The position numbers and the translations under genes were made by a program. Shown in pieces: positions 47,085 to 55,846 of a stretch of DNA of 64,000 bases; positions within the stretch are counted from its first letter, which is position 1, and every line of letters starts with the position of its first letter. The DNA lies in contig NZ_NIHD01000002.1 of assembly GCF_002806975.1 (NCBI RefSeq), positions 1-64,000 on the forward strand. Direction: 5' to 3'. The DNA is from Marinobacter aromaticivorans (lineage in GTDB: Bacteria; Pseudomonadota; Gammaproteobacteria; Pseudomonadales; Oleiphilaceae). Under the pieces are notes generated by a model that saw only the letters and a list, made by a program, of their open reading frames with translations, was not told where the DNA came from and ran no database searches.

Positions 47085-48296
47085 ATGGCAGCCAATCTGA
47101 CGCCGGTTGATGAGGCTATCGCTCACCTTTTGAGCAAAGCGCCGGTGATTACAGAAACCGAGCCTTTACCCCTTACAGAAAGCCTGGGCCGGATACTGGC
47201 ACGGGATTATCAGGTGCCGGCGGATGTACCGCCGGCGGATAACAGTGCGGTAGATGGCTACGCCCTGCGGGCTGAAGATTATGTGCAAGGCCAAGCGCTT
47301 TCGATATCTGACCGAATCCCGGCTGGCTCTGCGCCGAGCCCGCTGCAATCGGGCACAGCTGTGCGCATCTTCACCGGTTCCGAGATTCCGGCCGGTGCTG
47401 ACACGGTTATCATGCAGGAGCGCGTGGAGGTTACAGATAACGGCATCCTCATCAACGGCGAAGTAAAGGCTGGCCAGAACATACGCAGGCGCGGCCAGGA
47501 TCTTGCTGAAGGCAGCCTGGCCCTGCCAAAGGGCACAAAAATACGGCCCCAGGAAATGGGCCTTCTGGCGTCTATTGGTGTATCCGAAGTTGCTGTGGTG
47601 AAAAAACTGAGGGTGGCCATTCTGTCAACGGGTGACGAGCTGGTGGAGCCTGGCGTTCCGCTGGGGCCAGGCCAGATCTACAACTCCAACCGGTTCACCC
47701 TGCTGGGTCTGCTGGCAGAGGCAGGCTGCGAGGCAGTGCTGTGTGAGACTCTGAAGGATACGCGATCTGCCACCCGGGAAACCTTTGAACGCGCAGCTGA
47801 GGTGGCAGATCTTGTTATCACCAGCGGCGGTGTTTCTGTGGGTGAAGAAGACCACGTACGAGCCGTGCTGGAAGAGTCCGGCCAGCTGTCGCTGTGGCGC
47901 ATGGCAATCAAACCCGGCAAACCGCTGGCTTTTGGCGCAATCAAGGGTACACCGGTATTCGGCCTGCCAGGCAATCCGGCTTCCGTATTGGTGACCTTTA
48001 TGGTTGTGGTGATGCCTTACATCCGTACTCGCCAGGGGCGACTGCGTATTCATCCTGTGGGCCAGCAAGTGCCTGCCGCTCTTAATGTTACGTCACCTTC
48101 GACACGCAGGGAATTCCTGCGTGCACGCACGGAATCGGTTGACGGCAAAATTCAGGTGACCGCTTATACAAACCAGAGCTCTGGCGTATTGAGTTCTGCC
48201 TGCTGGTCCGACGGACTTGCTGTGGTTCCGGAAAACGCGATGATTGCAGAGGGAGATCTGCTGACTTATTACCCATTCACTGAACTGTTGAGCTGA
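47085..48296 (+). CDS. moeA: Molybdopterin molybdenumtransferase MoeA (copy 1)
   Basis: A 403-residue MoeA that inserts molybdate into adenylylated molybdopterin. Motifs: PPADNSAVDGYALRAEDY, RIFTGSEIPAGADTVIMQE, GQNIRRRGQDLAEG, ILSTGDELVEPG, TSGGVSVGEEDHV and PVFGLPGNPASVLVTF. A second, clearly different MoeA homologue is encoded at 60589-61836 inside the formate dehydrogenase region. AGGGAG precedes the ATG. Confidence 0.94.
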   Translation: MAANLTPVDEAIAHLLSKAPVITETEPLPLTESLGRILARDYQVPADVPPADNSAVDGYALRAEDYVQGQALSISDRIPAGSAPSPLQSGTAVRIFTGSEIPAGADTVIMQERVEVTDNGILINGEVKAGQNIRRRGQDLAEGSLALPKGTKIRPQEMGLLASIGVSEVAVVKKLRVAILSTGDELVEPGVPLGPGQIYNSNRFTLLGLLAEAGCEAVLCETLKDTRSATRETFERAAEVADLVITSGGVSVGEEDHVRAVLEESGQLSLWRMAIKPGKPLAFGAIKGTPVFGLPGNPASVLVTFMVVVMPYIRTRQGRLRIHPVGQQVPAALNVTSPSTRREFLRARTESVDGKIQVTAYTNQSSGVLSSACWSDGLAVVPENAMIAEGDLLTYYPFTELLS

Positions 48297-48297
48297 C

Positions 48298-48558
48298 ATG
48301 ACTGACCAGACCCTGACTGTTCGTTTTTTTGCCCGCCTCCGGGAAGAGCTGGGCACGGAAGAACTCACACTGCCGGCAGACAAGGATCAGACCGCTGGCG
48401 ACCTGCTTGCAGCGCTGGCCAGCCGCGGCGGCCCCTGGGCACAACTGCAAGGCAACCAGCCGGTGATGATTGCGATCAATCAGGCTATGGCAAAGCCCGG
48501 GGCACCAGTGAAGGCAGGGGATGAAGTGGCATTTTTCCCCCCGGTAACAGGAGGCTAG
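48298..48558 (+). CDS. moaD: Molybdopterin synthase sulfur carrier subunit
   Basis: An 86-residue ubiquitin-fold protein ending in the obligatory Gly-Gly (PPVTGG), the site of thiocarboxylation. The start follows the moeA stop by one base. A usual MoaD has 80-85 residues. It pairs with MoaE encoded immediately downstream. Confidence 0.94.
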   Translation: MTDQTLTVRFFARLREELGTEELTLPADKDQTAGDLLAALASRGGPWAQLQGNQPVMIAINQAMAKPGAPVKAGDEVAFFPPVTGG

Positions 48559-48559
48559 G

Positions 48560-49009
48560 ATGATCAGCATTCAGACTGAAGATTTTGATTGCGCTGCCGA
48601 GTATGCCGCTCTGCGGGACAGCGGTGCCGGTACCGGCGCTATTGCCACATTCACAGGCCTGGTTCGCGATAGCGGCGATAAGCAGGATGTGTCGGGCCTG
48701 TTTCTCGAGCATTATCCGGGCATGACAGAGCAGGTGATTGCCGGGTTGATCGAGGAGGCGTCGCAGCGCTGGGATGTGCGTAAAGCGCGGGTGATTCATC
48801 GGATTGGCCGATTACAATTGCAGGAGCAAATCGTATTCGTGGGTGTGTGCAGCGCCCATCGTGGAGATGCATTTGCAGCTTGCGAATTTATTATGGACGC
48901 TTTGAAGACGTCCGCGCCCTTCTGGAAGAAAGAGCTCTCTGAGGCCGGGGAGCATTGGGTAGAGCAGAAGGCTTCAGATGTTGCCCGGGGCGAGGCCTGG
49001 GGCAAGTAG
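48560..49009 (+). CDS. moaE: Molybdopterin synthase catalytic subunit
   Basis: A 149-residue MoaE that uses MoaD thiocarboxylate to make the dithiolene of molybdopterin. GAIATFTGLVRD, LEHYPGMTEQ, RIGRLQLQEQIVFVGVCSAHR and PFWKKE are family signatures with the active-site lysine and arginine. It begins one base after the moaD stop with AGGAGG upstream inside moaD. moaA and moaC, needed for earlier steps, are not in the window. Confidence 0.94.
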   Translation: MISIQTEDFDCAAEYAALRDSGAGTGAIATFTGLVRDSGDKQDVSGLFLEHYPGMTEQVIAGLIEEASQRWDVRKARVIHRIGRLQLQEQIVFVGVCSAHRGDAFAACEFIMDALKTSAPFWKKELSEAGEHWVEQKASDVARGEAWGK

Positions 49010-49024
49010 CCCCAAACGCCACGT

Positions 49025-49264
49025 TTAGGCCAGGCGGATACCGTAGCGCATAACGCCCTCGCCTTCTTCCCGGACCCATTCAATCCTGTGCCCGGCTATT
49101 TCACACAGCGCCTGCAAATCCTTACGGGCCGTGGGATCATCCGCCAGGAATTCAACCTGTGCCCCGCCGGGCAGACCCTGAATGCGCTTTTTAAACCGCA
49201 AAACCGGGAGGGGGCACACCAAACCGATCGCATCGATTTGATGTGCTTCTGAGTGCTCAGTCAA
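49025..49264 (-). CDS. TusA-family sulfurtransferase
   Basis: A 79-residue TusA/YedF-type sulfur carrier with the active cysteine in GLVCPLPVLRFKK (CPxP motif). The frame starts with TTG at 49264, overlapping the end of the 42-residue membrane peptide gene, and no ATG is available. Last gene of the leftward formate dehydrogenase operon. TusA proteins pass persulfide sulfur to tRNA and to molybdenum cofactor pathways in E. coli, so here it may supply sulfur to FdhD or the Moco enzymes; that is inference from position. Confidence 0.82.
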   Translation of the reverse strand: MTEHSEAHQIDAIGLVCPLPVLRFKKRIQGLPGGAQVEFLADDPTARKDLQALCEIAGHRIEWVREEGEGVMRYGIRLA

Positions 49265-49385
49265 GGCGCACGCTCGTTGCGCTGCTGCCTTGTTCGGCTG
49301 ATGACCATCCGAACTGACCCAGAATCACCGGGGCGGCGGTGGCAATCAGCAGGGCAGCGACAAATGCAGAAATCATAACTTTCAC
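49257..49385 (-). CDS. 42-residue single-span membrane peptide of the fdh operon
   Basis: Starts at a GTG (49383-49385) overlapping the stop of the cytochrome b subunit gene, with AAGGAGA at ideal spacing inside that gene. The peptide begins MKVMISAFVAALLIATAAP and ends in a polar tail SSAEQGSSATSVRLD. One membrane helix, residues 4-22. It ends by overlapping the TusA-like start. The tight GTGA and downstream overlaps on both sides support a real gene. It may be a small accessory subunit of the membrane-bound formate dehydrogenase; I recognise no named family. Confidence 0.72.
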   Translation of the reverse strand: MKVMISAFVAALLIATAAPVILGQFGWSSAEQGSSATSVRLD

Positions 49386-50554
49386 GAAACGTCTCCTTTG
49401 CCTTGCCTGGCCTCCACCTCGGCAACCCACAGATCGTGGTGCTGGCGCGCCCATTCCACATCAACCTGGCCGCTACCCATGGCATCAAACGCGCCTTCCA
49501 TACCAACGGTACCAATATAAATGTGGGCAATAATGGCAAGCATCATGACAAACGCCACAATCGAGTGCCAGATGTTGGCATACTGCATCTCTTCATGGGG
49601 TGTCAGAGCCGTAGCCAGTTCGGTTCCAAAAACACTGTTTATGACGCTGAATGTCTCGGCAAACATGGGCATTTGAAACGGGAACAGCAGCGACAAACCG
49701 GACAGAGAGACCGAGAAACCCAACACCATAACGGTCCAGAAAACGATCTTCTGGCCGGCATTGAATTTCTTTGCGGAAGGATGGGAATTGGTAAAAATAC
49801 CGCCCCCTGCCTTGAGCCACTGCCAATCCAGTTTGTCAGGAATGTTGTGTGCTACCCACATAAAAAACGTCATCACCAGGCCGAGCATAAAAGACCAGGA
49901 AATGTTGTTGTGAACCCACTTGGAGCCGGCTGCCAGAGTTGCAAAGGCATCGGGCCCCATCACGGGGATCAGGAAACTTCGCCCCATCAGGGTAATAAGT
50001 CCGGTTATACCCAGCGCAATAAACGAGCCGGCCAACAGCCAGTGGCCAAATCGTTCGATGGCTTTGAATCGCTGAATCGTGGTGCCTGAAGGGCCGCCAT
50101 CGATCATGATTTTGCCGCGAATAAGGTAAAACACCACCAGCAGGGCGATGAAACCCAAAAGCGCACCACCGCCATAGGTGATGATCGGCCCCTCGCGCAG
50201 CTTATACCAGCTCATGCCTCCATCCTGGATCAGAACGTCGGCCGCAGGCCCGCGAGCCTGGGTGTTGGCATCAAACTCGTTATAGCGAATGGAGCGGTAG
50301 GTGTCGGAGAGAGAGACTCCGCCGCGCGTACCCAGGTGATCGGTGATCGGCGCCGCATTGGCCGGATCACCCAGATTTTCAGACCGGAACGCGTCGTCAA
50401 CCTTCAGCTTCTGCTGACGAGCCATAATGTCTTCCAGGGTTTGAGCGCCCCCGGTAGCCGAGCGGTCAACCCCCGGGCTCTCTTGTGCCCAGGCATGATT
50501 GAGCGAGAGCGTCACCAGTACCAGAAAGGCGGCGCCCAATAATTTTTTATTCAT
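49382..50554 (-). CDS. fdhC: Formate dehydrogenase cytochrome b (gamma) subunit
   Basis: A 390-residue FdnI/FdoI-family protein. A cleavable signal peptide (to HAWAQ, residue 24) is followed by about 105 soluble residues, then four membrane helices with heme-ligand histidines (IERFGHWLLAGSFIALG, WVHNNISWSF, IWHSIVAFVMMLAIIAHIYIG split over the last span). It passes electrons from the iron-sulfur subunit to quinone. The ATG at 50554 gives the signal peptide and is preferred to an upstream open extension. Confidence 0.88.
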   Translation of the reverse strand: MNKKLLGAAFLVLVTLSLNHAWAQESPGVDRSATGGAQTLEDIMARQQKLKVDDAFRSENLGDPANAAPITDHLGTRGGVSLSDTYRSIRYNEFDANTQARGPAADVLIQDGGMSWYKLREGPIITYGGGALLGFIALLVVFYLIRGKIMIDGGPSGTTIQRFKAIERFGHWLLAGSFIALGITGLITLMGRSFLIPVMGPDAFATLAAGSKWVHNNISWSFMLGLVMTFFMWVAHNIPDKLDWQWLKAGGGIFTNSHPSAKKFNAGQKIVFWTVMVLGFSVSLSGLSLLFPFQMPMFAETFSVINSVFGTELATALTPHEEMQYANIWHSIVAFVMMLAIIAHIYIGTVGMEGAFDAMGSGQVDVEWARQHHDLWVAEVEARQGKGDVS

Positions 50555-50654
50555 CAGAGCACTCCAGCGGAATCCACAAGAAGAAGTTCGTTGCCTCAAG
50601 GCGGTACAGGGCCCCGAGGGGCCCTGAACACTCAGGTCAGTTTATGCACCCTTT

Positions 50655-51263
50655 TTAAGCACCCTTCTTCTCATAAGCTGTGCCCCACCCCCAGGCGCCG
50701 GAACCGAAACCACGGCTCACCACACGCTGGCGATAGATGTCCGCCACCTCGTTGCCGTCACCAGCCAGCAAGGCTTTGGTCGAGCACATTTCCGCGCAGA
50801 GGGGAAGTTTACCCTCGGCAATACGGTTGCTTCCGTACTTGGCGAACTCGGCTGCCGAGTTATCTTCTTCAGGGCCACCTGCACAGAAGGTGCATTTGTC
50901 CATCTTGCCCCGGCTGCCAAAATTGCCCGCTTGCGGGAATTGCGGCGCACCGAACGGGCAAGCGTAGAAGCAGTACCCACAACCGATACACAGGTCCTTG
51001 GAGTGCAGAACGATTCCGTCTTTGGTCTGGTAGAAGCAGTCGACCGGGCAGACGGCCATACAAGGCGCGTCTGAGCAGTGCATGCAGGCTACCGAGATCG
51101 ACCGCTCGCCCGGTTTACCATCTTCGATGGTCACCACACGGCGACGGTTAATACCCCAGGGGACTTCGTTCTCATTCTTACAGGCCGTCACGCAAGCATT
51201 GCATTCGATGCAGCGTTCGGCATCGCAAAGGAATTTTGCGCGTGCTTGTCCTTCAAGTGCCAT
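50655..51263 (-). CDS. fdhB: Formate dehydrogenase iron-sulfur (beta) subunit
   Basis: A 202-residue four-cluster ferredoxin subunit. Cysteine sets: CIECNACVTAC, CMHCSDAPCMAVCPVDC, CIGCGYCFYACPFGAPQ, and CTFCAGG with LPLCAEMCSTKAL. Unlike E. coli FdoH it lacks a C-terminal membrane helix, so it is held by the other subunits. The catalytic subunit gene lies 15 bp upstream, the cytochrome b gene 100 bp downstream. Confidence 0.93.
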   Translation of the reverse strand: MALEGQARAKFLCDAERCIECNACVTACKNENEVPWGINRRRVVTIEDGKPGERSISVACMHCSDAPCMAVCPVDCFYQTKDGIVLHSKDLCIGCGYCFYACPFGAPQFPQAGNFGSRGKMDKCTFCAGGPEEDNSAAEFAKYGSNRIAEGKLPLCAEMCSTKALLAGDGNEVADIYRQRVVSRGFGSGAWGWGTAYEKKGA

Positions 51264-51278
51264 GGTCTACACCTCTTG

Positions 51279-54164
51279 TTATGCCGGCATGATCGAACAC
51301 AGGGTGGCTTTGGTCTCTTGCATCTGCGTGACCGAGTCATACCCGTATGTTTGAACAACGTTTGTAGATTCACCCAGAACGTAAGGATCAGAGCCTTTGG
51401 GATACTTATCCCTCAGGGATTTACCCTCCAGGTGTCCGCCGAAGTGAAACGGCATGAAAGCTACGCCTTCGCCGACACGTTCGGTCACCATTGCCTTGAC
51501 CTTGATACGACCGCCTTCCGGTCCGGTTACCCAGACGTCCTTGCCGTCCCGAATGTTCAGGTTATTCGCATCACGCGGATTCACCTCAATGAACATGTCC
51601 TGCTGCAATTCGGCCAGCCAGGGATTAGAGCGCGTCTCGTCGCCGCCACCCTCGTACTCCACCAGACGACCGGAGGTCAGAATAATGGGGAAGTCCTTGC
51701 TGAAATCCTTCTTCTGAATGGACTCGTACAAGGTCGGAACGCGCCAAAACGTCTTGTCTTCATAGGTCGGATAATCAGCCACCAGGTCACGGCGGTTGGT
51801 GTAGAGCGGCTCGCGGTGAACCGGCACCGGATCAGGGAAGTTCCAGACCACGGTACGGGCTTTGGCATTTCCGAAAGGTGCGCATTCGTGCTTGATTGCG
51901 ACACGCTGGATACCCCCTGAAAGATCCGTCTTCCAGTTGGTCTCGGGACCGGCCACGGCTTCAATGCTGGCGCGTTCCTCGGCGGTCAGGTCACCGTCCC
52001 AGCCCAGATCCATCAACATCTGCATGGTGAACTCGGGATAGCCGTCCTTGATATCCGAGTTTTTCGAGTAAACGCCTTCTGCCAGCAGGTTTTCACCGTT
52101 GCGCTCGACACCAAACCGGGCACGGAAAGTGAGACCGCCCTTGGACACCGGCAGGGACATATCGTAAAGATTCGGTGTGCCCGGGTGGTTCATTTCTGCC
52201 GTGCCCCAACAAGGCCAGGGCAAACCATAGATGTCCCCATCGCAGGGCCCGCCATTTGCACGAAGGGTGGTCCTGTCGAAGTGATGCTGATACTTCATGT
52301 GCTTCTTGAGACGCTCAGGCGATTGCCCCGTGTAGCCGATGGTCCACATGCCACGGTTGAATTCACGGGTGATGTCCTCGATTACCGGCTCGTCACCTTC
52401 AATGGCAATGTTACGGAACATGCGATCGGTGAACCCGAACTTGTCCGCAAACAGTTTCATGATTTCGTGATCAACCTTCGAATCAAACAGTGGTTCAACC
52501 ACCTTTTCACGCCACTGGAGCGACCGGTTGGATGCGGTTACCGAGCCACGGGTCTCGAACTGGGTGGTCGTTGGCAGCAGGTAGGCGCCGTCTTTGCGAT
52601 CGTGCAGCACGGCTGAAACGGTCGGGAACGGATCCACTACAACCAACAGATCCAGTTTTTCCATAGCCTCCTTCATTTCAAGCATACGGGTCTGGGAGTT
52701 TGGCGCGTGGCCCCAGAGCACCATGGCCCGGGTGTTGTCCGGCTGCTCGAGGTTTTCCTTGGCTTCCAGAACACCGTCGATCCAGCGCGACACCGGGATG
52801 CCCTTCTCGTTCATCATGGCTCTGGATTTGCCGTTTTTGTCCCACACGGCAAACCGGCCCTTCATCCATTCCGGATCTTCCTCCCAGACTCGCATCCAGT
52901 GGGCCCAGGCACCAGCGCTCAGGCCGTAATAGCCAGGCAGGGTGTCGGCCAGTACACCAACATCGGTGGCGCCCTGAACGTTATCGTGACCACGGAAAAT
53001 GTTGGTGCCGCCGCCAGAAACGCCCATGTTGCCCAGTGCCAGTTGCAGAATGCAGTAGGCGCGCGTGTTGTTGTTGCCGTTGCTGTGCTGGGTACCACCC
53101 ATACACCAGATCACCGTACCAGGGCGGTTATTCGCCAGGGTGCGGGCAACACGCTCAAGCTGAGCGCCCGGCGTACCGGTTACGCGCTCGACCTCTTCCG
53201 GATTCCAGCGTTTTACTTCTTTACGGATTTCATCCATACCCCACACACGGGTGCGGATAAATTCCCTGTCTTCCCATTTGTTCTCGAAGATGTGCCAGAG
53301 AAGGCCCCACACCAGCGCAACGTCTGTGCCCGGGCGGAAACGAACGAACTCATCGGCGTGGGCTGCGGTGCGCGTGAAACGCGGATCACAGACGATCAGT
53401 GGTGCGTTGTTTTCTTCTTTGGCTTTCAGAATATGCAGGAGCGACACCGGGTGCGCTTCGGCGGGGTTGCCTCCGATCAGGAAGATCGCCCTGGACTTGT
53501 GGATGTCGTTGTAGGAGTTGGTCATCGCACCGTAGCCCCAGGTGTTGGCTACGCCGGCGACTGTTGTCGAGTGGCAGATCCGGGCCTGGTGATCGACGTT
53601 ATTGGTACCCCAGTACGCCGCGAACTTGCGGAAAAGATAAGCCTGCTCATTGTTGAACTTGGCACTGCCCAGCCAATAGACTGAATCAGGTCCGCTTTCC
53701 TCGCGGATCTGGAGCATCTTGTCGCCAATTTCGTTGATGGCCTGATCCCAGGGAATCTTCTGCCACTGGCCGTTGACCATTTTCATGGGCGACTTGAGAC
53801 GACGTTCGCCGTGGGCATGCTCGCGCACTGAAGCACCCTTGGCGCAGTGAGCACCCAAATTGAAAGGGCTGTCCCAGCCCGGCTCCTGGCCAATCCATAC
53901 GCCATTCTGAACTTCGGCTTCGACGGTACAGCCTACCGAGCAATGCGTACATACCGATTTTTTGCGGACGACTTCGCCGCCACCAGTTGACGGGACCGCA
54001 GCTTCGACCCGCCCCGATGTCAGCGATAAAGCCGCCATGCCACCCACTGCAACACCGGAAGCCGTCAAAAATTGACGGCGATCCATGGTTTTCGCAGCGA
54101 GAGATGAAAGCAAAGAGCCTGCACGGGGGCCTTTCGCTACCCCGTTGGTCTTCTTCCTTAACAT
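51279..54164 (-). CDS. fdhA: Formate dehydrogenase catalytic (alpha) subunit, Cys type, Tat-exported
   Basis: A 961-residue bis-MGD enzyme oxidising formate to CO2. A twin-arginine signal (MDRRQFLTASG, RR at 29-30) sends the folded protein to the periplasm. The 4Fe-4S ligands are Cys72, Cys75, Cys79 and Cys107. The active site is Cys197-His198 in ARICHSTTVAG: cysteine, not selenocysteine, binds the metal, so no in-frame TGA is needed. Downstream signatures GGNPAEAHP, TQHSNGNNNTRA and GVSGGGTNIFRGH are typical of this family. A nearby tupA end suggests tungsten may be the metal. The ATG at 54164 has AGAGG upstream. Confidence 0.94.
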   Translation of the reverse strand: MLRKKTNGVAKGPRAGSLLSSLAAKTMDRRQFLTASGVAVGGMAALSLTSGRVEAAVPSTGGGEVVRKKSVCTHCSVGCTVEAEVQNGVWIGQEPGWDSPFNLGAHCAKGASVREHAHGERRLKSPMKMVNGQWQKIPWDQAINEIGDKMLQIREESGPDSVYWLGSAKFNNEQAYLFRKFAAYWGTNNVDHQARICHSTTVAGVANTWGYGAMTNSYNDIHKSRAIFLIGGNPAEAHPVSLLHILKAKEENNAPLIVCDPRFTRTAAHADEFVRFRPGTDVALVWGLLWHIFENKWEDREFIRTRVWGMDEIRKEVKRWNPEEVERVTGTPGAQLERVARTLANNRPGTVIWCMGGTQHSNGNNNTRAYCILQLALGNMGVSGGGTNIFRGHDNVQGATDVGVLADTLPGYYGLSAGAWAHWMRVWEEDPEWMKGRFAVWDKNGKSRAMMNEKGIPVSRWIDGVLEAKENLEQPDNTRAMVLWGHAPNSQTRMLEMKEAMEKLDLLVVVDPFPTVSAVLHDRKDGAYLLPTTTQFETRGSVTASNRSLQWREKVVEPLFDSKVDHEIMKLFADKFGFTDRMFRNIAIEGDEPVIEDITREFNRGMWTIGYTGQSPERLKKHMKYQHHFDRTTLRANGGPCDGDIYGLPWPCWGTAEMNHPGTPNLYDMSLPVSKGGLTFRARFGVERNGENLLAEGVYSKNSDIKDGYPEFTMQMLMDLGWDGDLTAEERASIEAVAGPETNWKTDLSGGIQRVAIKHECAPFGNAKARTVVWNFPDPVPVHREPLYTNRRDLVADYPTYEDKTFWRVPTLYESIQKKDFSKDFPIILTSGRLVEYEGGGDETRSNPWLAELQQDMFIEVNPRDANNLNIRDGKDVWVTGPEGGRIKVKAMVTERVGEGVAFMPFHFGGHLEGKSLRDKYPKGSDPYVLGESTNVVQTYGYDSVTQMQETKATLCSIMPA

Positions 54165-54254
54165 GTCTCTTACCTCTCTCGTTATTATTCTCGTTTTTTC
54201 CGGAGGTGTGGTCACCCAAGAGCATCACGCAACCTTGAATGATTCACGCTTCCC

Positions 54255-54446
54255 TCAAAAGCGAGCCGACTCGAAATACTTACGTGTGTGTTCAGTGTCA
54301 CGCAGGCCGCGGCTTTTCGGTACGTTTTGTGTGACGACCTCGGCTGCGGCGTTCGGTGCAACCGCCATTGCAACAGCAGCCGGAGCTGCCGCTACTGCCA
54401 TTTGCAAGAAACGGCGACGGCTGTTTTCACGCTTCGGGTTGTCCAT
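54255..54446 (-). CDS. fdhX: Formate dehydrogenase-region Tat peptide (FdhX, TIGR02811 type)
   Basis: A 63-residue protein with a twin-arginine signal (NSRRRFLQMAVAAAPAA) and a short charged tail RGLRDTEHTRKYFESARF. This small family is regularly encoded just before fdhA in fdh operons of marine gammaproteobacteria; its function is unknown. The ATG at 54446 follows GGGAGGTG at good spacing. Confidence 0.85.
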   Translation of the reverse strand: MDNPKRENSRRRFLQMAVAAAPAAVAMAVAPNAAAEVVTQNVPKSRGLRDTEHTRKYFESARF

Positions 54447-54487
54447 AGGACACCTCCCCATGGGTTAAGGAATCATTCAGATCCCGG

Positions 54488-55099
54488 TTACTGAATTGCA
54501 AAGGCATCTGCCTCTACAGCCATGAAAGCCCGCCCCAGCGAGCCCACCGGGCCATAGAAGATGGCGCTTTGCGCTTCTTCCAAATCGGTAAAAAACAATG
54601 CCGCCCACTTTGCCAGATGCGCATCAAAAAAGGCTTTTTGCGACGACAGGTCATTGCTACAGGGAAATTCCCCGGTAATGATGCCAGCCATGATTTCACA
54701 CAGGGTGCCGATGTGGTCCTCCGGTTCTTTGACATCGCTGCGGGCCTTTATGCCCCTGGCCATAAGATCGTTGCGCAGCTCCGCAAGTGGCTTCTCGTTC
54801 AAAAAACCGGTGAGGTAATAGCTGGTGTACGGCAGCAGCTCGCCACGACCGAGGCCAACAAACAAGTTGTTGTACTCGCGCTCGGCCTCATGGGGATTGG
54901 TGCGTTCCGCTAGCACTGCCAGGTTTTTGGAGGCCGCGCCCAGAGGGGTGTCGTCACCCTGCAAAGATGCCAGGCCTTTCAACAGTTCGCTCGACGGCGG
55001 GCCGGAAAGCAGGACGCCCAGAAGCTGATAGATCTGGGCCCGGGCGCGATCTTCTTCGGTGACCGAACGCGGGCACTGAATTTCCGCAGTGGTATTCAA
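54488..55099 (-). CDS. TorD-family chaperone for formate dehydrogenase
   Basis: A 203-residue all-helical redox-enzyme chaperone. The family motif is seen in EREYNNLFVGLGRGELLPYTS and KEPEDHIGTLCEIMAGII. It should bind the Tat signal of FdhA until cofactor insertion is complete. The start appears to be TTG at 55099, preceded by AAAGGAATACG; no closer ATG preserves the domain. First gene of the leftward fdh operon. Confidence 0.88.
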   Translation of the reverse strand: MNTTAEIQCPRSVTEEDRARAQIYQLLGVLLSGPPSSELLKGLASLQGDDTPLGAASKNLAVLAERTNPHEAEREYNNLFVGLGRGELLPYTSYYLTGFLNEKPLAELRNDLMARGIKARSDVKEPEDHIGTLCEIMAGIITGEFPCSNDLSSQKAFFDAHLAKWAALFFTDLEEAQSAIFYGPVGSLGRAFMAVEADAFAIQ

Positions 55100-55185
55100 A
55101 TCGTATTCCTTTAATTATTATTTACAGTCTTGCCTACCATTCTAGTACACACACAGAAATAGTGGAGAAACTTTGCTATCCGCCG

Positions 55186-55229
55186 ATAATAGCCAAAACG
55201 CATTCGGCTAATCGTCAAAACGCATCCGG
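55186..55229. repeat. Imperfect 22-bp tandem duplication
   Basis: 55186-55207 and 55208-55229 match at 18 of 22 positions, sharing CAAAACGCAT. The boundary falls exactly at the DUF3306 stop codon, so one copy encodes its last seven codons plus stop and the other is noncoding, just upstream of the fdh operon. Confidence 0.7.
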
Positions 55230-55846
55230 GGTCGGAAGCGGGGTGTTTGGTCCTCATCCGATTGATTCAGTTCGCTTTCCACATGGCGTGTTACCTGTCG
55301 TGTTACAGAAAGCTCCGATTGATCCGATGCATCACCCGCTGCAAGGGAAGCGCCTGATCGGGGGGGTTCGGCGACCTCCGGAGGCCTGACATGCTCCACA
55401 ATGTTGCCAGGTTCTTCGGTCTGGCCCTCAATCTGCCCTTCGGCCTTTTTGGCTCTGTCAAGGAAACCCTGCCCGACCTTGTAAAGAGTCTTTGCGCCTT
55501 TTACCGTGGTGCCGGCGTCCGTGAAATCCTCATCGTAGTCATTAAGGCCATCCAGCACCGCAAGCACAGGGTTGGATTTCCATAGCGCCCGGAGAGCCTT
55601 GCGTCGCAGGAGGTCGGGAATCTCTTTTCGCATGAACCCGGTGATGTCGGTGCCCAGCTCAATGGTATCCGGATCGGGCAACCCGTACTTCTCAAGCACT
55701 TCATGCTCCGGCAAGGTCTCATTGACCGCGAGTTCCTGCGCTTCTGGCGATGACTCGGATTCAACAGCCGGAGGAGTCGGGGACTCCTGTTTCCTGGCAG
55801 CTTCTGCCTTTTGACGCGCCCAACGCTGTAGACGTGACTCGGCCAT
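55208..55846 (-). CDS. DUF3306 family protein
   Basis: A 212-residue hydrophilic protein. Residues 1-50 are charged (MAESRLQRWARQKAEAARKQ), 50-105 hold the conserved core (LEKYGLPDPDTIELGTDITG, FMRKEIPDLLRRKALRALW, VLDGLNDYDEDF), and the rest is a long acidic/polar tail without predicted fold. DUF3306 genes are habitually next to DUF3305 and formate dehydrogenase genes; function is unknown. The ATG at 55846 overlaps the DUF3305 stop (ATGA). Confidence 0.88.
   Translation of the reverse strand: MAESRLQRWARQKAEAARKQESPTPPAVESESSPEAQELAVNETLPEHEVLEKYGLPDPDTIELGTDITGFMRKEIPDLLRRKALRALWKSNPVLAVLDGLNDYDEDFTDAGTTVKGAKTLYKVGQGFLDRAKKAEGQIEGQTEEPGNIVEHVRPPEVAEPPRSGASLAAGDASDQSELSVTRQVTRHVESELNQSDEDQTPRFRPRMRFDD

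Noticed and set aside
51279..54164. Selenocysteine formate dehydrogenase
   Set aside because: The active-site codon reads as cysteine (ARICHS) and there is no in-frame TGA in the gene.
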